Shown here piece by piece: positions 25,014 to 38,178 of a DNA stretch of 64,000 nucleotides. Each line of letters starts with the position of its first letter. The stretch's first letter is position 1. The notes under the pieces were generated by a model. It was not told the origin of the DNA, did not search any database, and worked only from the letters and a program-made list of their open reading frames with translations. The translations under genes and the position numbers were made by a program. This DNA comes from Rubritepida flocculans DSM 14296 (GTDB lineage: Bacteria > Pseudomonadota > Alphaproteobacteria > Acetobacterales > Acetobacteraceae): positions 56,002 through 120,001 of the forward strand of contig NZ_AUDH01000009.1 in the NCBI RefSeq assembly GCF_000425365.1, read 5' to 3'.

Positions 25014-26966
25014 ATGCCCGCGATCACCCTGCCCGATGGATCCGTGCGCGCCTTCGATGGGCCGGTGACGGGCAGGGCGCTGGCCGAGAGCATCGGCCCC
25101 GGCCTCGCCCGCGCCGCGCTGGCCATGGAGGTGGACGGCGCGCTGCGCGACCTCTCGGCCGAGATCGCCGCCGACGCGCGCGTGCGCTTCATCACCCGCA
25201 AGGATCCCGAGGCGCTGGAGCTGATCCGCCACGACTGCGCCCATGTGCTGGCCGAGGCGGTGCAGGAGCTCTACCCGGGGACGCAGGTGACCATCGGGCC
25301 CGCCATCGAGAACGGCTTCTACTACGACTTCCACCGCAACGAGCCCTTCACGCCCGAGGACTTCCCCGCCATCGAGGCGAAGATGCGCGAGATCGTCGCG
25401 CGCGGCGCGCCCTTCGCGCGGCGCGTCGTCTCCCGCGCCGAGGCGGTGGACCTCTTCGTGAGGAAGGGCGAGCGCTTCAAGGTGGAGCTGATCCGCGACC
25501 TGCCCGAGGGCGAGGAGATCAGCCTCTACAGCCAGGGCGAATGGGTGGATCTCTGCCGCGGCCCGCACATGCGCACCACCGCCGATGTGGGCGACGCCTT
25601 CAAGCTCATGAAGGTCGCCGGCGCCTACTGGCGCGGCAAGAGCGAGAACCCGGTGCTCAGCCGCATCTACGGCACCGCCTGGCGCGACCGCAAGGAGCTC
25701 GAGGCCTACCTCACCATGCTGGAGGAGGCCGAGCGCCGCGACCACCGCCGCATCGGCCGCGAGATGGGGCTGTTCCACCTCCAGGAGGAGGCGACGGGCA
25801 GCGTCTTCTGGCACCCGCGCGGCTGGACGCTCTACCGCACCGTCGAGGCCTATATGCGCCGCCGCCTGGATGCGGCCGGCTACCTGGAGGTGAGGACGCC
25901 CCAGCTCGTGGACCGGCGGCTGTGGGAGGCCTCCGGGCATTGGGAGAAGTTCCGCCACGCCATGTTCCTCGCCAAGGTCGAGGACAAGGAGGAGGCCGAG
26001 CGCGTCTATGCGCTCAAGCCCATGAACTGCCCCTGCCATGTGCAGATCTTCAACCAGGGCCTGCGCAGCTACCGCGAGCTGCCGCTGCGCATGGCCGAGT
26101 TCGGCGCCTGCCACCGCTTCGAGCCCTCGGGCGCGCTGCACGGCATCATGCGCGTGCGCGCCTTCACCCAGGACGACGCGCACATCTTCTGCGAGGAGCA
26201 CCAGATCGCCGCCGAGACGGTGCGCTTCGTCGAACTCCTCTCCTCGATCTACCGCGACCTCGGCTTCGAGGGCTTCCGCGTGAAGTTCTCCGACCGCCCC
26301 GACATCCGCGCCGGCGACGACGCGACCTGGGACCGCGCGGAAGGCGCGCTGCGCGAGGCCTGCGTCACCGCGGGCGTCGCCTACGAGCTGAACCCGGGCG
26401 AGGGCGCCTTCTACGGCCCCAAGCTCGAGTTCGTGCTGCGCGATGCGATCGGCCGCGACTGGCAGTGCGGCACGCTGCAGGTGGATTTCGTGCTGCCCGA
26501 GCGGCTGGACGCGACCTATGTGGCCGAGGACGGCACGCGCAAGCGGCCGGTGATGCTGCACCGGGCCATCCTGGGTTCCTTCGAGCGCTTCCTCGGCATC
26601 CTGATCGAGCAGCACGCGGGGCGCTTCCCGCTCTGGCTCGCCCCCGTGCAGGTGGTGGTGGCGACCATCGTGGACGACGCCGCCCCCTTCGCCGAGCAGG
26701 CCGCGGCGGCGCTGCGCGCGGCGGGGCTGCGCGTCGATACTGATCTCCGCAACGAGAAGATCAACCGCAAGGTCGTGGACCATATCGAGGCCCGGGTGCC
26801 GGTGCTCGCCGTCGTCGGCCGGCGCGAGGCGGAGGAGGGCAGCCTCGTGCTGCGCCGCCTGCCGGGCCGCGAGCAGGAGGCGCTGCCGCTCGCCGAGGCG
26901 GTGCGGCGGCTGGCGGCCGAGGGGCGCGCGCCGGATTTGTCAAGCGCGCCCGTTGCAGCGAAATGA
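25014..26966 (+). CDS. thrS: Threonine-tRNA ligase
   Basis: 650-residue class II aminoacyl-tRNA synthetase charging tRNA-Thr. Order: TGS domain ([15 protein letters not shown], 6-20), editing SAD domain with [12 protein letters not shown] (HxxxH), catalytic core with the zinc ligand cysteine in MNCPCH, motif 2 ([19 protein letters not shown]) and motif 3 near the [15 protein letters not shown] segment, then the anticodon-binding domain. Standard length. The start was taken at [10 protein letters not shown] because the open upstream part is not conserved. It is followed by infC, the usual bacterial order. Confidence 0.97.
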   Translation: MPAITLPDGSVRAFDGPVTGRALAESIGPGLARAALAMEVDGALRDLSAEIAADARVRFITRKDPEALELIRHDCAHVLAEAVQELYPGTQVTIGPAIENGFYYDFHRNEPFTPEDFPAIEAKMREIVARGAPFARRVVSRAEAVDLFVRKGERFKVELIRDLPEGEEISLYSQGEWVDLCRGPHMRTTADVGDAFKLMKVAGAYWRGKSENPVLSRIYGTAWRDRKELEAYLTMLEEAERRDHRRIGREMGLFHLQEEATGSVFWHPRGWTLYRTVEAYMRRRLDAAGYLEVRTPQLVDRRLWEASGHWEKFRHAMFLAKVEDKEEAERVYALKPMNCPCHVQIFNQGLRSYRELPLRMAEFGACHRFEPSGALHGIMRVRAFTQDDAHIFCEEHQIAAETVRFVELLSSIYRDLGFEGFRVKFSDRPDIRAGDDATWDRAEGALREACVTAGVAYELNPGEGAFYGPKLEFVLRDAIGRDWQCGTLQVDFVLPERLDATYVAEDGTRKRPVMLHRAILGSFERFLGILIEQHAGRFPLWLAPVQVVVATIVDDAAPFAEQAAAALRAAGLRVDTDLRNEKINRKVVDHIEARVPVLAVVGRREAEEGSLVLRRLPGREQEALPLAEAVRRLAAEGRAPDLSSAPVAAK

Positions 26967-27021
26967 AGCGCGCCCCATAAGACGGGCGCCAGACTCGCCG
27001 GAACAACGACAGGAGAGCACC

Positions 27022-27561
27022 ATAGCCCGAGGCCCCATGCCCCCCGCGCCGCCTTCGCGTGAAGGCCCCCGCGTGAACGAGGAGATCCGCGTCCCCCAGG
27101 TCCGTCTCATCGACGAGAACGGGGAGATGATCGGGGTGATGAGCATCCGCGACGCGCTGTATCGCGCCTATCAGGCGGGGCTCGACCTTCTGGAGATCAG
27201 CCCCAACGCGGTGCCGCCGGTCTGCAAGATCACCGACTACGGCAAGTTCAAGTACGAACAGCAGAAGAAGGCCAACGAGGCCCGCAAGAAGCAGAAGATC
27301 GTCGAGATCAAGGAAATCAAGGTTCGCCCCAATATCGACGACCACGACTACGAGGTGAAGATGAAGCAGGCCAAGAGCTTCATCAGCGAGGGCGACAAGG
27401 TGAAAGTCACTCTGCGGTTCCGCGGCCGCGAGATGGCGCACCAGGAACTCGGCGTGAAGCTGCTCGAGCGCATCCGGGCGGAGCTGGCCGACATGGTGAA
27501 GGTCGAATCCATGCCGCGCCTCGAGAACCGCCAGATGGTGATGGTGCTGGCGCCGAAGTGA
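27022..27561 (+). CDS. infC: Translation initiation factor IF-3 (probable ATA start codon)
   Basis: 179 residues. IF-3 binds the 30S subunit and checks start-codon pairing. N-domain [23 protein letters not shown], lysine-rich linker [17 protein letters not shown]-domain [16 protein letters not shown] to [14 protein letters not shown]. The best Shine-Dalgarno (AGGAGA) lies five bases before an in-frame ATA at 27022. The first ATG is 27037 and would give 174 residues. Rare start codons (AUU in E. coli) are a known autoregulatory feature of infC, since IF-3 itself disfavours them, so ATA is plausible here. It lies just downstream of thrS. No rpmI-rplT follows. Confidence 0.95.
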   Translation: MARGPMPPAPPSREGPRVNEEIRVPQVRLIDENGEMIGVMSIRDALYRAYQAGLDLLEISPNAVPPVCKITDYGKFKYEQQKKANEARKKQKIVEIKEIKVRPNIDDHDYEVKMKQAKSFISEGDKVKVTLRFRGREMAHQELGVKLLERIRAELADMVKVESMPRLENRQMVMVLAPK

Positions 27562-27579
27562 TCGGGCTGGCCGCCCGGA

Positions 27580-28524
27580 TCAGCCGGGCGGCACAGCCCC
27601 TACCTGCTCCACGATGCGCCGGTAATGCTCGGGCCGGCGGTGGGCGGCGAAGTTGAACATCTTCTCCTTGCCCTGGCGGCAGGCGTCGAGGTCGCACTCC
27701 GCGAGGATCACCTCGTCCTCCAGCGTCCGCGCCTCCGCCACCACCAGCCCGTCGGGGCTGACGATCACCGAGCCGCCGATCAGGCCCGAGCCGTCCTCGT
27801 TGCCGGCCTTCGCCACGCTCACCGCCCAGGTGGCGTTCATGTAGGCGTTGGCCTGCACGGCCAGGGTGGAGTGGAAGCGGCGCAGATCCGCGCTCTCCGT
27901 CTCGCCCCCGTTCGGGTCATAGGCGGCGGAGTTGTAGCCCATCACCATCAGCTCCACCCCCTGCAGCCCGTAGCAGCGCCAGGCCTCCGGCCAGCGGCGG
28001 TCGTTGCAGATGAGCATGCCCATCACCGGCCCGCCCCATTCGGCGGGGCCGCGGAAGGCGGGGAAGCCGAGATCGCCATACTCGAAATAGCGCTTCTCGA
28101 GCTGCTGGAAGCGGCTGCCGGGGCGGGGCTCCACGCTGCCGGGCAGATGCACCTTGCGGTATTTGGCGAGGATCCTCCCGTCCGGCCCGACGGTGATGGC
28201 GCTGTTGAAGCGCCGCCCCTCGGGCGTGAGCTCGGCGTAGCCGAGGTAGAAGCCCACGCCGAGCTCCCGCGCGCGGTCGAACAGGCGCTGGCAGCCCGGG
28301 TTGGGCATCTCGCGCTCGAACCAGGCGTCGAGCTCGGCCGCCTCGGGGATGAACCAGCGCGGGAAGAAGGTGGTGAGCGCGAGCTCGGGAAAGACCACGA
28401 GCTGCGCGCCCTGCCGCGCCGCGGATTCGAGCAGGGCGATCAGCCGCTCGAGGGTGCGCGCGCGGCTGTCGGCGCGCTGGATGGGGCCGGTCTGCGCGCC
28501 GGCGAGCGTGATCAGGCGGGGCAT
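27580..28524 (-). CDS. N-carbamoyl-D-amino-acid hydrolase
   Basis: 314-residue nitrilase-superfamily enzyme with Glu47 (VVFPELALTTFFPRW), Lys124 (KYRKVHLPG) and Cys173 (LICNDRRWPEAW). It matches the Agrobacterium D-carbamoylase over its whole length, including LEKRYFEYGDLGFP and the C-terminal EKMFNFAAHRRPEHY. It hydrolyses N-carbamoyl-D-amino acids to D-amino acid, CO2 and ammonia, the last step of D-hydantoin use. No hydantoinase or racemase gene is adjacent. The D-amino-acid theme recurs in the DSD1-like gene near 8.3 kb. Confidence 0.9.
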   Translation of the reverse strand: MPRLITLAGAQTGPIQRADSRARTLERLIALLESAARQGAQLVVFPELALTTFFPRWFIPEAAELDAWFEREMPNPGCQRLFDRARELGVGFYLGYAELTPEGRRFNSAITVGPDGRILAKYRKVHLPGSVEPRPGSRFQQLEKRYFEYGDLGFPAFRGPAEWGGPVMGMLICNDRRWPEAWRCYGLQGVELMVMGYNSAAYDPNGGETESADLRRFHSTLAVQANAYMNATWAVSVAKAGNEDGSGLIGGSVIVSPDGLVVAEARTLEDEVILAECDLDACRQGKEKMFNFAAHRRPEHYRRIVEQVGAVPPG

Positions 28525-28532
28525 GGGCGGGA

Positions 28533-29762
28533 TTATCGCGCGAAAACCACCACGCTCTCCAGATGGGCGGACCACAGGAACTGGTCCACCGGCGTGGCCG
28601 CCCGCACGGCGAAGCCCGCGCGCCGCAGCAGCCCCGCATCGCGCGCCAGCGCGGCCGGGTTGCAGGAGACGTAGATGACGCGCCCGACCGTGCTGCGCGC
28701 GATCTGCGCCACCTGCTCGGCCGCGCCGGCGAAGGGCGGGTCGAGCACCACGGCGGCGAAGCCCTTGAGCTCGGCGGGCAGCAGGGGCTGGCGCGCCAGG
28801 TCGCGCCGCTCGGCCTGCACGCGCGGATGGGCGCCGGCCAGCGCCGCCACCGCCCCGGCCTCGCCTTCGAAGGCCCGCACCACCCCGCGCGCGGCGAGCG
28901 GCAGGGAAAGGGTGCCGAGCCCGGCGTAGAGATCGGCAATCCGCGCGCGGGGCCCGAGCTTCTCCGGCAGCCCGGCCAGCACGGCGGCGGTGATGGCGGC
29001 CTCCCCCTCCGCGCTCGCCTGCAGGAAGGCGCCGGGCGGGGGCGCGATCTCCACCCCCGCCAGCCGATGCCGCACGGGGCGGAGCTGCACCGCCGTCTCG
29101 GCCGGGCCCTTGGGGCCCTGCCAGGCGATGCGCGCGATGCCCTCGGCCTCGGCGAAGGCGGCCAGGCGCTGGCGGTCCTGCAGCGTCAGCGCGCCATCGG
29201 TGCGCAGCAGCAGGTCGGGCCCGCTGTCGAGCAGGTTCACCAGCGCGCCGCCCGCGCGCCGCAGCCCCTGCACCCCGCGCAGCGCGGCGGCGAGCGGGGC
29301 GAGCAGCGCCACGAGCGGGGGCGCGAGCACCAGGCAGCGGTGCAGCGCCACCACATCCGCCGCGCCCCGGGCGTGGAAGCCGATCTCCACCACCCCGTCG
29401 CGCCCGCGGGCGAGGGCGAAATCCGCGCGGCGCCGCGCGCCGGGCGGGTTGCGCGCGAGCGGGCCGACCGGCGCTTCGGCAAAGCCCGCGCGCGCCAGCG
29501 CCTCGAGGAGCAGCCCGCGCTTCCAGGCGGCATAGGGCGCATCCGCCCAGTGCTGGAGGCTGCAGGCGCCGCAGGCGCCGAAATGCGGGCAGGGGGGCGG
29601 GACGCGCTCGGGCGAGGGGGCGAACAGCCGGGTCAGGCGCAGCCGCCGCTCGCCCTCGGGCTCCGCCTCCACCACCTCGCCGGGCAGGGCGAGGGGGAGG
29701 AAGCGGCCATCCTCCGTCACCCCGTCGCCGGCCGCGCCCATGCGCGCGATGACGAGGCGCAT
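28533..29762 (-). CDS. 23S rRNA (uracil-5-)-methyltransferase, RlmD/TrmA family
   Basis: 409-residue SAM-dependent m5U RNA methyltransferase. N-terminal TRAM-like region, then the Fe-S cluster cysteines CPHFGACGACSLQH (Cys58, 64, 67, with a fourth in HRCLVL), SAM-binding IADLYAGLGTLSLPLA, DPPFAG and the catalytic VSCNPAALARD. These features fit RlmD (RumA, 23S U1939). RlmC or TrmA cannot be fully excluded. Lies 8 bp upstream of the carbamoylase gene and 7 bp downstream of gcdH on the same strand. Confidence 0.9.
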   Translation of the reverse strand: MRLVIARMGAAGDGVTEDGRFLPLALPGEVVEAEPEGERRLRLTRLFAPSPERVPPPCPHFGACGACSLQHWADAPYAAWKRGLLLEALARAGFAEAPVGPLARNPPGARRRADFALARGRDGVVEIGFHARGAADVVALHRCLVLAPPLVALLAPLAAALRGVQGLRRAGGALVNLLDSGPDLLLRTDGALTLQDRQRLAAFAEAEGIARIAWQGPKGPAETAVQLRPVRHRLAGVEIAPPPGAFLQASAEGEAAITAAVLAGLPEKLGPRARIADLYAGLGTLSLPLAARGVVRAFEGEAGAVAALAGAHPRVQAERRDLARQPLLPAELKGFAAVVLDPPFAGAAEQVAQIARSTVGRVIYVSCNPAALARDAGLLRRAGFAVRAATPVDQFLWSAHLESVVVFAR

Positions 29763-29769
29763 CGGGGGC

Positions 29770-30975
<1,206 letters not shown>

Positions 30976-31044
30976 GCGGACCTCCTCAACCCGCCGCGCG
31001 GCGTGGCGCGGCGACCAACCAGCAGTCTATCGCGCGGGGAGGGA

Positions 31045-32796
<1,752 letters not shown>

Positions 32797-33018
32797 GGCG
32801 TCGTGTCCTGCGCCGGTCGTCTCGGGCGCCCGGGGGCGCCCATGGGGTTCGCGCCACATGAGCCGCGCCGCGCCCGCTTCACGAGCCGTGAGGGCGCGCG
32901 CCGGCCCGGGCGGATCCCCCGCCCTGCTGCAACACCGCGCATATGCGCCGGCCTTGCGCGGAACGCAACCGCAAAGCGGCGGATGGACGCGCGCGCGGGG
33001 CGGATCTATCGGGCGCGC

Positions 33019-33717
33019 ATGGCTCTTCCCCTCCTCCTGCTGCCCGGGCTGCTGTGCGACGCGCGGCTCTGGCGCGACGTGCTGCCCCCGCTCGCCGGCC
33101 TCGCCGCGCCGCGCGTGGCGGACCTGACGCAGCGCGACAGCATCGCCGGCATGGCGCGGGATGCGCTGGCGGTGATGGAAGATGCGCCGCGCTTCGCGCT
33201 CGCCGGCCTTTCCATGGGCGGCTATGTGGCGTTCGAGATCATGCGGCGCGCCCCGGCGCGGGTGACGCATCTCGCCCTCCTCGACACCTCCGCCCGCGCC
33301 GATGCGCCGGAGCAGACCGAGCGCCGCCAGGCGCTCATCGCGCTCAGCCGCCAGGGGCAGTTCCGCGGCGTGACGCCGCGGCTGCTGCCGCTGCTGCTGC
33401 ATCCCGCCCAGCAGAAGGGCCCCCTGGCCGAGGAGGTGATGGCGATGGCCGAGCGCGTGGGGCCGGAAGCCTTCCTGCGCCAGCAGACGGCGATCATGGG
33501 CCGGCCCGATTCGCGCCCGCTGCTGCCGCGGATCGCCGTGCCGACGCTGATCGCCTGCGGCGAGGAGGATGCGCTGACGCCGCCCGCGCTGCATGAGGAG
33601 ATGGCCGCCCTGATCCCCGGCGCGCGGCTGCGCCGATTCGCCGGGGCGGGCCATCTGCCCAGCATGGAGCAGCCCCTCGCCGTGGCCGAGGCCATGGCCG
33701 AGTGGCTGCGCGGCTGA
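33019..33717 (+). CDS. Alpha/beta hydrolase
   Basis: 232 residues with oxyanion LLLPGLLCDARLW, nucleophile GLSMGGYVAFEIM, acid CGEEDALTPP and final histidine GAGHLPSMEQP. Resembles the small esterase/lactonase or BioH-like hydrolases. Divergent from the helicase gene and convergent with moeA. The only sequence between its stop and that of moeA is a fragment of repeat module A. Confidence 0.85.
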   Translation: MALPLLLLPGLLCDARLWRDVLPPLAGLAAPRVADLTQRDSIAGMARDALAVMEDAPRFALAGLSMGGYVAFEIMRRAPARVTHLALLDTSARADAPEQTERRQALIALSRQGQFRGVTPRLLPLLLHPAQQKGPLAEEVMAMAERVGPEAFLRQQTAIMGRPDSRPLLPRIAVPTLIACGEEDALTPPALHEEMAALIPGARLRRFAGAGHLPSMEQPLAVAEAMAEWLRG

Positions 33718-33721
33718 GCGC

Positions 33722-33734
33722 GCCGACCGTATCA
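33722..33734 (-). repeat. Fragment of palindrome A forming the moeA stop codon
   Basis: On the minus strand TGATACGGTCGGC: the T is 33734, and the rest matches the first 12 bases of module A. As in three other genes, the GA of the TGA stop is the start of the repeat arm. Confidence 0.6.
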
Positions 33735-34943
33735 AAGCCCCAGCGCGGCGAGCGGGATGGCCTCCACATCCGCCCCGCGGGGCAGGGGCGGGGCGTGGGG
33801 CGCGCGGATCACCAGCGCATCGGCCTCGGCCAGAAGGCGCAGCATGGAACTGTCCTGCCGCTCGAAGGGCAGGGCCTCCATCACCCCGTCCGGGGCGCGC
33901 AGCAGCCGGGCGCGCAGATGATCCTCGCGCTTGTCGTTCGCGGGCAGGTCGCGCCCCAGCCGGAAGCGCGAGAGCGGCAGCGCCCAGCCCTCGCGGCCGA
34001 GCAGCGCGGCCAGCAGGGGCAGCAGGAACAGCACCCCGCAGACCAGCGCCGAGACGGGGTTGCCCGGCAGGCCGAGCACCGCGGGGCCGCCGGCGCGCCG
34101 GCCGTGGAAGAGCGGCTTTCCAGGCCGCATGGCGATGCGCCAGAAGTCGAGCCGGTAGCCCTCCGCCTCCAGCGCGGCGCGCACCAGATCATGTTCGCCC
34201 ACCGAGGCGCCGCCGGTGGTGAGCAGCACATCGGCCGAGGCCGCACCCGCGATCAGCGCGCCGATGGCCCCGGCGTCATCGGGTGCCACGGGCAGGATTT
34301 CCGGCGCGCCGCCCGCGGCCGCGACCATCGCGGCCAGGGCGAAGCTGTTGGAGCTGTAGATCGCCCCGGGCCGGGGCGCCTCGCCGGGCAGCAGGATTTC
34401 GTCGCCGGTGGCGAGGATGGCCACGCGCGGGGCGCGCCGCACCGGCAGGAAGGGGTGGTTGGCGGCGGCGGCGAGCCCGATCTCGCGCGCGCCGAGCTTG
34501 CGCCCCGCCTCGAGCAGCACATCGCCCTCGGCGAAATCGAGCCCGCGGGGGCGGATCCAGCGGCCCGGCGTCACCTGGTCGGCGGCGGTGACGCGGCCCT
34601 CGGCGTCGAGCCTTGCATCCTCCTGCAGCAGGATGCCGTCCGCGCCCTCGGGGATCGGCGCGCCGGTGAAGATGCGCAGCGCCTCGCCGGGGCCGAGCCC
34701 GCCGGCGAAGGGCCGCCCGGCCGGCGCGGCGCCGATCACCCGCAGCGCCATGCCCGCATTGGCCTCGGCGGCGCGCAGGGCGTAGCCGTCCATGGCCGAG
34801 ACATCGGCGGGCGGCTGGGTGACGCGCGCGCGCAGGGGGGCGGCCAGCACCCGGCCCGCCGCGGCCGTGAGCGGGATGGTCTCGGCGGAGACGGGCGTCA
34901 CGCCCGCGAGGATGCGCGCCCGCGCCTCCGCGACCGGGATCAC
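33732..34943 (-). CDS. moeA: Molybdopterin molybdotransferase
   Basis: 403 residues. MoeA inserts molybdate into adenylylated molybdopterin. N-terminal VSAMDGYAL and [13 protein letters not shown] segments; central MoCF domain with [25 protein letters not shown] and [15 protein letters not shown]; the C-terminal domain follows. It overlaps moaC by four bases (ATGA), giving a trpD-trpC-moaC-moeA unit. Its stop codon is built from a repeat fragment. Confidence 0.95.
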   Translation of the reverse strand: MIPVAEARARILAGVTPVSAETIPLTAAAGRVLAAPLRARVTQPPADVSAMDGYALRAAEANAGMALRVIGAAPAGRPFAGGLGPGEALRIFTGAPIPEGADGILLQEDARLDAEGRVTAADQVTPGRWIRPRGLDFAEGDVLLEAGRKLGAREIGLAAAANHPFLPVRRAPRVAILATGDEILLPGEAPRPGAIYSSNSFALAAMVAAAGGAPEILPVAPDDAGAIGALIAGAASADVLLTTGGASVGEHDLVRAALEAEGYRLDFWRIAMRPGKPLFHGRRAGGPAVLGLPGNPVSALVCGVLFLLPLLAALLGREGWALPLSRFRLGRDLPANDKREDHLRARLLRAPDGVMEALPFERQDSSMLRLLAEADALVIRAPHAPPLPRGADVEAIPLAALGL

Positions 34944-35419
34944 GCGCCCGCCTCGCTGAAGGTGCCGGACTTGCCGCCCGCCTTGTGCACCACGCGCAGC
35001 GCCTCGATGCGCATGCCGCGGTCCACCGCCTTCACCATGTCGTAAATGGTGAGGGCGGCGACGGAGGCCGCCGTCAGCGCCTCCATCTCCACCCCGGTCC
35101 TGCCGGTGAGCGAGACGCTGGCCTCGATCTCGATGGCGTCGGGCGGCGCGATCTCGAACTCCACCGCCACCTTGCTGATCAAAAGCGGGTGGCAGAGCGG
35201 GATCAGCTCATGGGTGCGCTTGGCGGCCATGATGCCGGCGATGCGCGCCACGCCCAGCACATCGCCCTTGCCCGCCCGGCCTTCGCGGATCAGCGCGAGC
35301 GTCTCGGGCTTCATGACGATGCGCGCGCGGGCGCGGGCCACCCGCGCCGTCTCGGCCTTGGAGGAGACATCCACCATCGCGGCGTTGCCGGCCGCGTCGA
35401 AATGCGTGAGCCCGCTCAT
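34940..35419 (-). CDS. moaC: Cyclic pyranopterin monophosphate synthase
   Basis: 159 residues; catalyses the second step of molybdenum cofactor synthesis with Moa[19 protein letters not shown] at the start, [54 protein letters not shown] and KSGG-like KAGGKSGTF at the end are all diagnostic. No moaA, moaD or moaE is in the window. Placement between trpC and moeA is a known alphaproteobacterial arrangement. Confidence 0.96.
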   Translation of the reverse strand: MSGLTHFDAAGNAAMVDVSSKAETARVARARARIVMKPETLALIREGRAGKGDVLGVARIAGIMAAKRTHELIPLCHPLLISKVAVEFEIAPPDAIEIEASVSLTGRTGVEMEALTAASVAALTIYDMVKAVDRGMRIEALRVVHKAGGKSGTFSEAGA

Positions 35420-35429
35420 GCCCGCCCCC

Positions 35430-36236
35430 TCACGCGCCCAGCAGCGCCCGGGTGGCGGCCGCCACATCGGGCTGGCGCATCAGATGCTCGCCCACCAGGA
35501 TGCAGTTGGCCCCGGCCGCGGCCATGCGCCGCACATCGGCATGGGTGCGGATGCCGCTCTCGGCCACGGGGATGCGGTCGGGCGGGATCATCGGGATCAG
35601 GCGCTCGGAGGTGGCGAGGTCGGTCACCAGGCTGCGCAGGTCGCGGTTGTTCACGCCGATGAGGCGGGTGCGCAGGCCGAGCGCGCGCTCGAGCTCGGCC
35701 GCGTCATGCACCTCGGCCAGCACCGCCATGTCGAGGGATTGCGCGAGCCCCTCGAGCTCCACCGCCTGGTCGTCGGTCAGCGCGGCCATGATGAGCAGGA
35801 TGGCGTCCGCCCCCATCACCCGGGCCTCGAAGACCTGGAAGGGGTGGATCATGAAGTCCTTGCGCAGCACGGGCAGGGCGCAGGCGGCGCGGGCGGCCTT
35901 CAGGTGCTCGGGCGTCCCTTGGAAATGCGGCGCGTCGGTGAGCACGGAGAGGCAGGAGGCCCCGGCCGATTCATAGGCGCGGGCGAGGGCGGCGGGGTCG
36001 AAGGGGTCGCGGATCAGCCCGCCCGAGGGCGAGGCGCGCTTGATCTCCGCGATCAGCCCGGTGCGGCCCTCGGCCACGGCGGCGCAGAGCGCGCCCACGA
36101 AATCGCGCGGCGGCGGGGCGTGGCGGGCCGCCCGCTCCATCTCGGGCAGCGGGGTCTCCTCCATGCGGGCGCGCACCTCCTCGGCCTTGTCGGCCAGGAT
36201 GCGGAGCAGCACGTCGGGCGGGGGCGGGTTGTCCAT
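35430..36236 (-). CDS. trpC: Indole-3-glycerol phosphate synthase
   Basis: 268-residue TIM-barrel enzyme of tryptophan synthesis. [15 protein letters not shown] (catalytic Lys), [15 protein letters not shown] (catalytic Lys), [44 protein letters not shown] and [10 protein letters not shown]. Standard stand-alone form without a fused trpF. Starts 11 bp after the trpD stop and is followed by moaC. Confidence 0.96.
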   Translation of the reverse strand: MDNPPPPDVLLRILADKAEEVRARMEETPLPEMERAARHAPPPRDFVGALCAAVAEGRTGLIAEIKRASPSGGLIRDPFDPAALARAYESAGASCLSVLTDAPHFQGTPEHLKAARAACALPVLRKDFMIHPFQVFEARVMGADAILLIMAALTDDQAVELEGLAQSLDMAVLAEVHDAAELERALGLRTRLIGVNNRDLRSLVTDLATSERLIPMIPPDRIPVAESGIRTHADVRRMAAAGANCILVGEHLMRQPDVAAATRALLGA

Positions 36237-36247
36237 GGGCGGGCCCG

Positions 36248-37267
36248 TCAGGCGGGGGGAGGGTTGGTGGCGCGGATCAGCGCCTCGAGCGCCGCGCGGG
36301 CGCGGCCCTCGTCGAGGGAGCGGGCGGCGAGCGCCGCGCCCTCGCGCAGATCGGCGGCGCGGCCGGCCACCACCAGGGCGGCGGCGGCGTTGAGGCACAC
36401 GATGTCGCGGTAGGGGCCGGGGGCGCCCTCCAGCAGCGCGCGCAGCGCGAGCGCGTTCTCGGCCGGATCCCCGCCGCGGATGGCCTCGGGCGGGGCTTCC
36501 GGCAGACCGGCATCGGCGGGCGAGACGCTGAACTCCCGGATGGCGCCGGCGTTCAGCTCCACCACCTGGGTGGGGCCGGAGAGGGCGATCTCGTCCAGCC
36601 CCTGGCCGTGCACCACCCAGGCGCGCTCCGTGCCGAGCCGGGCCAGCGCCTCGGCCATGGGGCGCAGCCACTGGGCGGAGAAGGCGCCCGTCATCTGCCG
36701 GCTGACGCGCGCCGGGTTGGCGAGCGGGCCGAGCAGGTTGAACAGGGTGCGGGTGCCGAGCTCCATGCGCGCGCCGCCGGCGTGGCGCAGCGCCGGGTGG
36801 TGGCGGGGGGCGAGCAGGAAGCAGATGCCCGCTTCGGCGATCACCTCCGGCAGCCGCTCGAGCGGCACGTCGAGGTTCACGCCGAGTGCGGCCAGCGCAT
36901 CCGCCGCGCCGGATTTCGAGGAGAGGGCGCGGTTGCCGTGCTTGGCCACCGGCACGCCGCAGCCCGCGACCACCAGCGCCGCGGCGGTGGAGATGTTGAG
37001 GCTGCCCGAGGCGTCGCCGCCCGTGCCCACGATGTCCATGGCGCCCGGGGGGGCCTCCACGGCGGTCATATGGGCGCGCAGCGCGCGCACCGCGCCGGTG
37101 AGCTCGGCCACCGTCTCGCCGCGCACGCGCATGGCCATGAGCAGCCCCGCGATCTGCGCGGGTGTCGCTTCGCCGGCCATGATGATGTTGAAGGCGGCCT
37201 CGGCCTCGCTCTCGGCCAGGCGCGCGCCCTCGGCGAGGCGCGCGAGCACGGGCTTGAGGCCGTTCAC
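36248..37267 (-). CDS. trpD: Anthranilate phosphoribosyltransferase
   Basis: 339 residues; transfers phosphoribose from PRPP to anthranilate. [17 protein letters not shown] (PRPP/GTGGD motif), [28 protein letters not shown] and [13 protein letters not shown] are signature segments. Start is GTG. trpG and trpE, usually upstream in alphaproteobacteria, are absent; an FNR-type regulator gene occupies that position. Confidence 0.96.
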   Translation of the reverse strand: MNGLKPVLARLAEGARLAESEAEAAFNIIMAGEATPAQIAGLLMAMRVRGETVAELTGAVRALRAHMTAVEAPPGAMDIVGTGGDASGSLNISTAAALVVAGCGVPVAKHGNRALSSKSGAADALAALGVNLDVPLERLPEVIAEAGICFLLAPRHHPALRHAGGARMELGTRTLFNLLGPLANPARVSRQMTGAFSAQWLRPMAEALARLGTERAWVVHGQGLDEIALSGPTQVVELNAGAIREFSVSPADAGLPEAPPEAIRGGDPAENALALRALLEGAPGPYRDIVCLNAAAALVVAGRAADLREGAALAARSLDEGRARAALEALIRATNPPPA

Positions 37268-37431
37268 GCCCGGCCCCGCCGGGCGCTGCCGGGCCGCCCC
37301 TGGCCTGTGCCACCGCGCCGCATGATGATGGTCGTCTCTCCTCGCCGGCCCCGTCGCGCGCCGCGGCGGGCGGCCACCTCATCGCGCGGGGTGCGCCGCG
37401 CGGTCAAGCGGGCGGGCCGGGGCCCGCCGTG

Positions 37432-38178
37432 TCAGAGCCTCTCGTGCTCGCCGGCGCAGAGCTGCTCCAGCGCGTCCATGTCGAGCAGGCGCAGCTTCTG
37501 CCCCCCGGGCTCCGCGATCCAGCCATGGCGCTTGAAGGCGGTGAAGGTGCGGCTGACGGTTTCCAGCGTCAGGCCGAGGAAGTCGCCGATGTCGCTGCGG
37601 GTCATCGGCATGGGCAGGTCGCCGGTGAGCAGGCCGCGCCGCCGGTGCGCCTCGGCGAGGCCGATGAGGAAGGCGGCCACCCGCGCCTCGGCCGAGCGGC
37701 GGGCGACGGTGACCAGATGCTCCTGCGTGGCGGCGAGCTCGCCCAGGCACATGTCGAGCACCCGCCGCTCCAGGGCCGGGTAGCGGCGCAGCAAGGCATC
37801 GAGCCGGCTGCGCTCGATGCGGCAGAACTGCCCGGGGGTGAGGAGCTCGGCGTCGAAGGGGTAGGTCTTACCGGCGGTGTAGCCCAGCAGATCGCCCTTG
37901 AAGCGGAAGCCGACCACCTGCTGCCGCCCGTCGGGCAGCAGGCGCGAGAGCTTCACCGTGCCCTCGAGCAGGCTGAAGGCGCGCGTCGCGGGGTCGCCCT
38001 CACGGAAGAGCACCGACTTGGCGGGCAGCGCATGGCGGTCGGAATCGCCGGAGAGGTCGTCGAGCGCCTGGGCGTCGAGCGGCAGGCAGATGCCGAAACG
38101 CTTGCTGGCGCAGCCCACGCAGGGGTCTTGCTGGCGGGAGTCGCTCGTGGACCAGCGCGCGGTGTCCAATGGGTTCAC
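37432..38178 (-). CDS. FNR/FnrN-type oxygen-sensing transcription regulator
   Basis: About 248 residues from GTG (GGGAGG ten bases before), or 263 from ATG 38223. Cysteines in CVGCASKRFGIC (Cys-x2-Cys-x7-Cys, the FnrN spacing) plus a fourth in GQFCRIE are the 4Fe-4S ligands expected of an O2 sensor. cAMP-binding-like barrel VLFREGDPATRAFSLLEGTVK, dimer helix, then a winged helix with TRSDIGDFLGLTLETVSRTFTAF; the ExxSR recognition residues match FNR, which reads TTGAT-N4-ATCAA boxes. No such box was seen upstream. It probably controls micro-oxic genes elsewhere. Confidence 0.87.
   Translation of the reverse strand: MNPLDTARWSTSDSRQQDPCVGCASKRFGICLPLDAQALDDLSGDSDRHALPAKSVLFREGDPATRAFSLLEGTVKLSRLLPDGRQQVVGFRFKGDLLGYTAGKTYPFDAELLTPGQFCRIERSRLDALLRRYPALERRVLDMCLGELAATQEHLVTVARRSAEARVAAFLIGLAEAHRRRGLLTGDLPMPMTRSDIGDFLGLTLETVSRTFTAFKRHGWIAEPGGQKLRLLDMDALEQLCAGEHERL

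Noticed and set aside
37264..37323. A 19-codon frame ([19 protein letters not shown]) ending in TGA that overlaps the GTG start of trpD, a possible leader peptide
   Set aside because: It contains no tryptophan codon and shows no terminator/antiterminator structure, so trp attenuation is not supported. Coupled translation remains possible but unproven.
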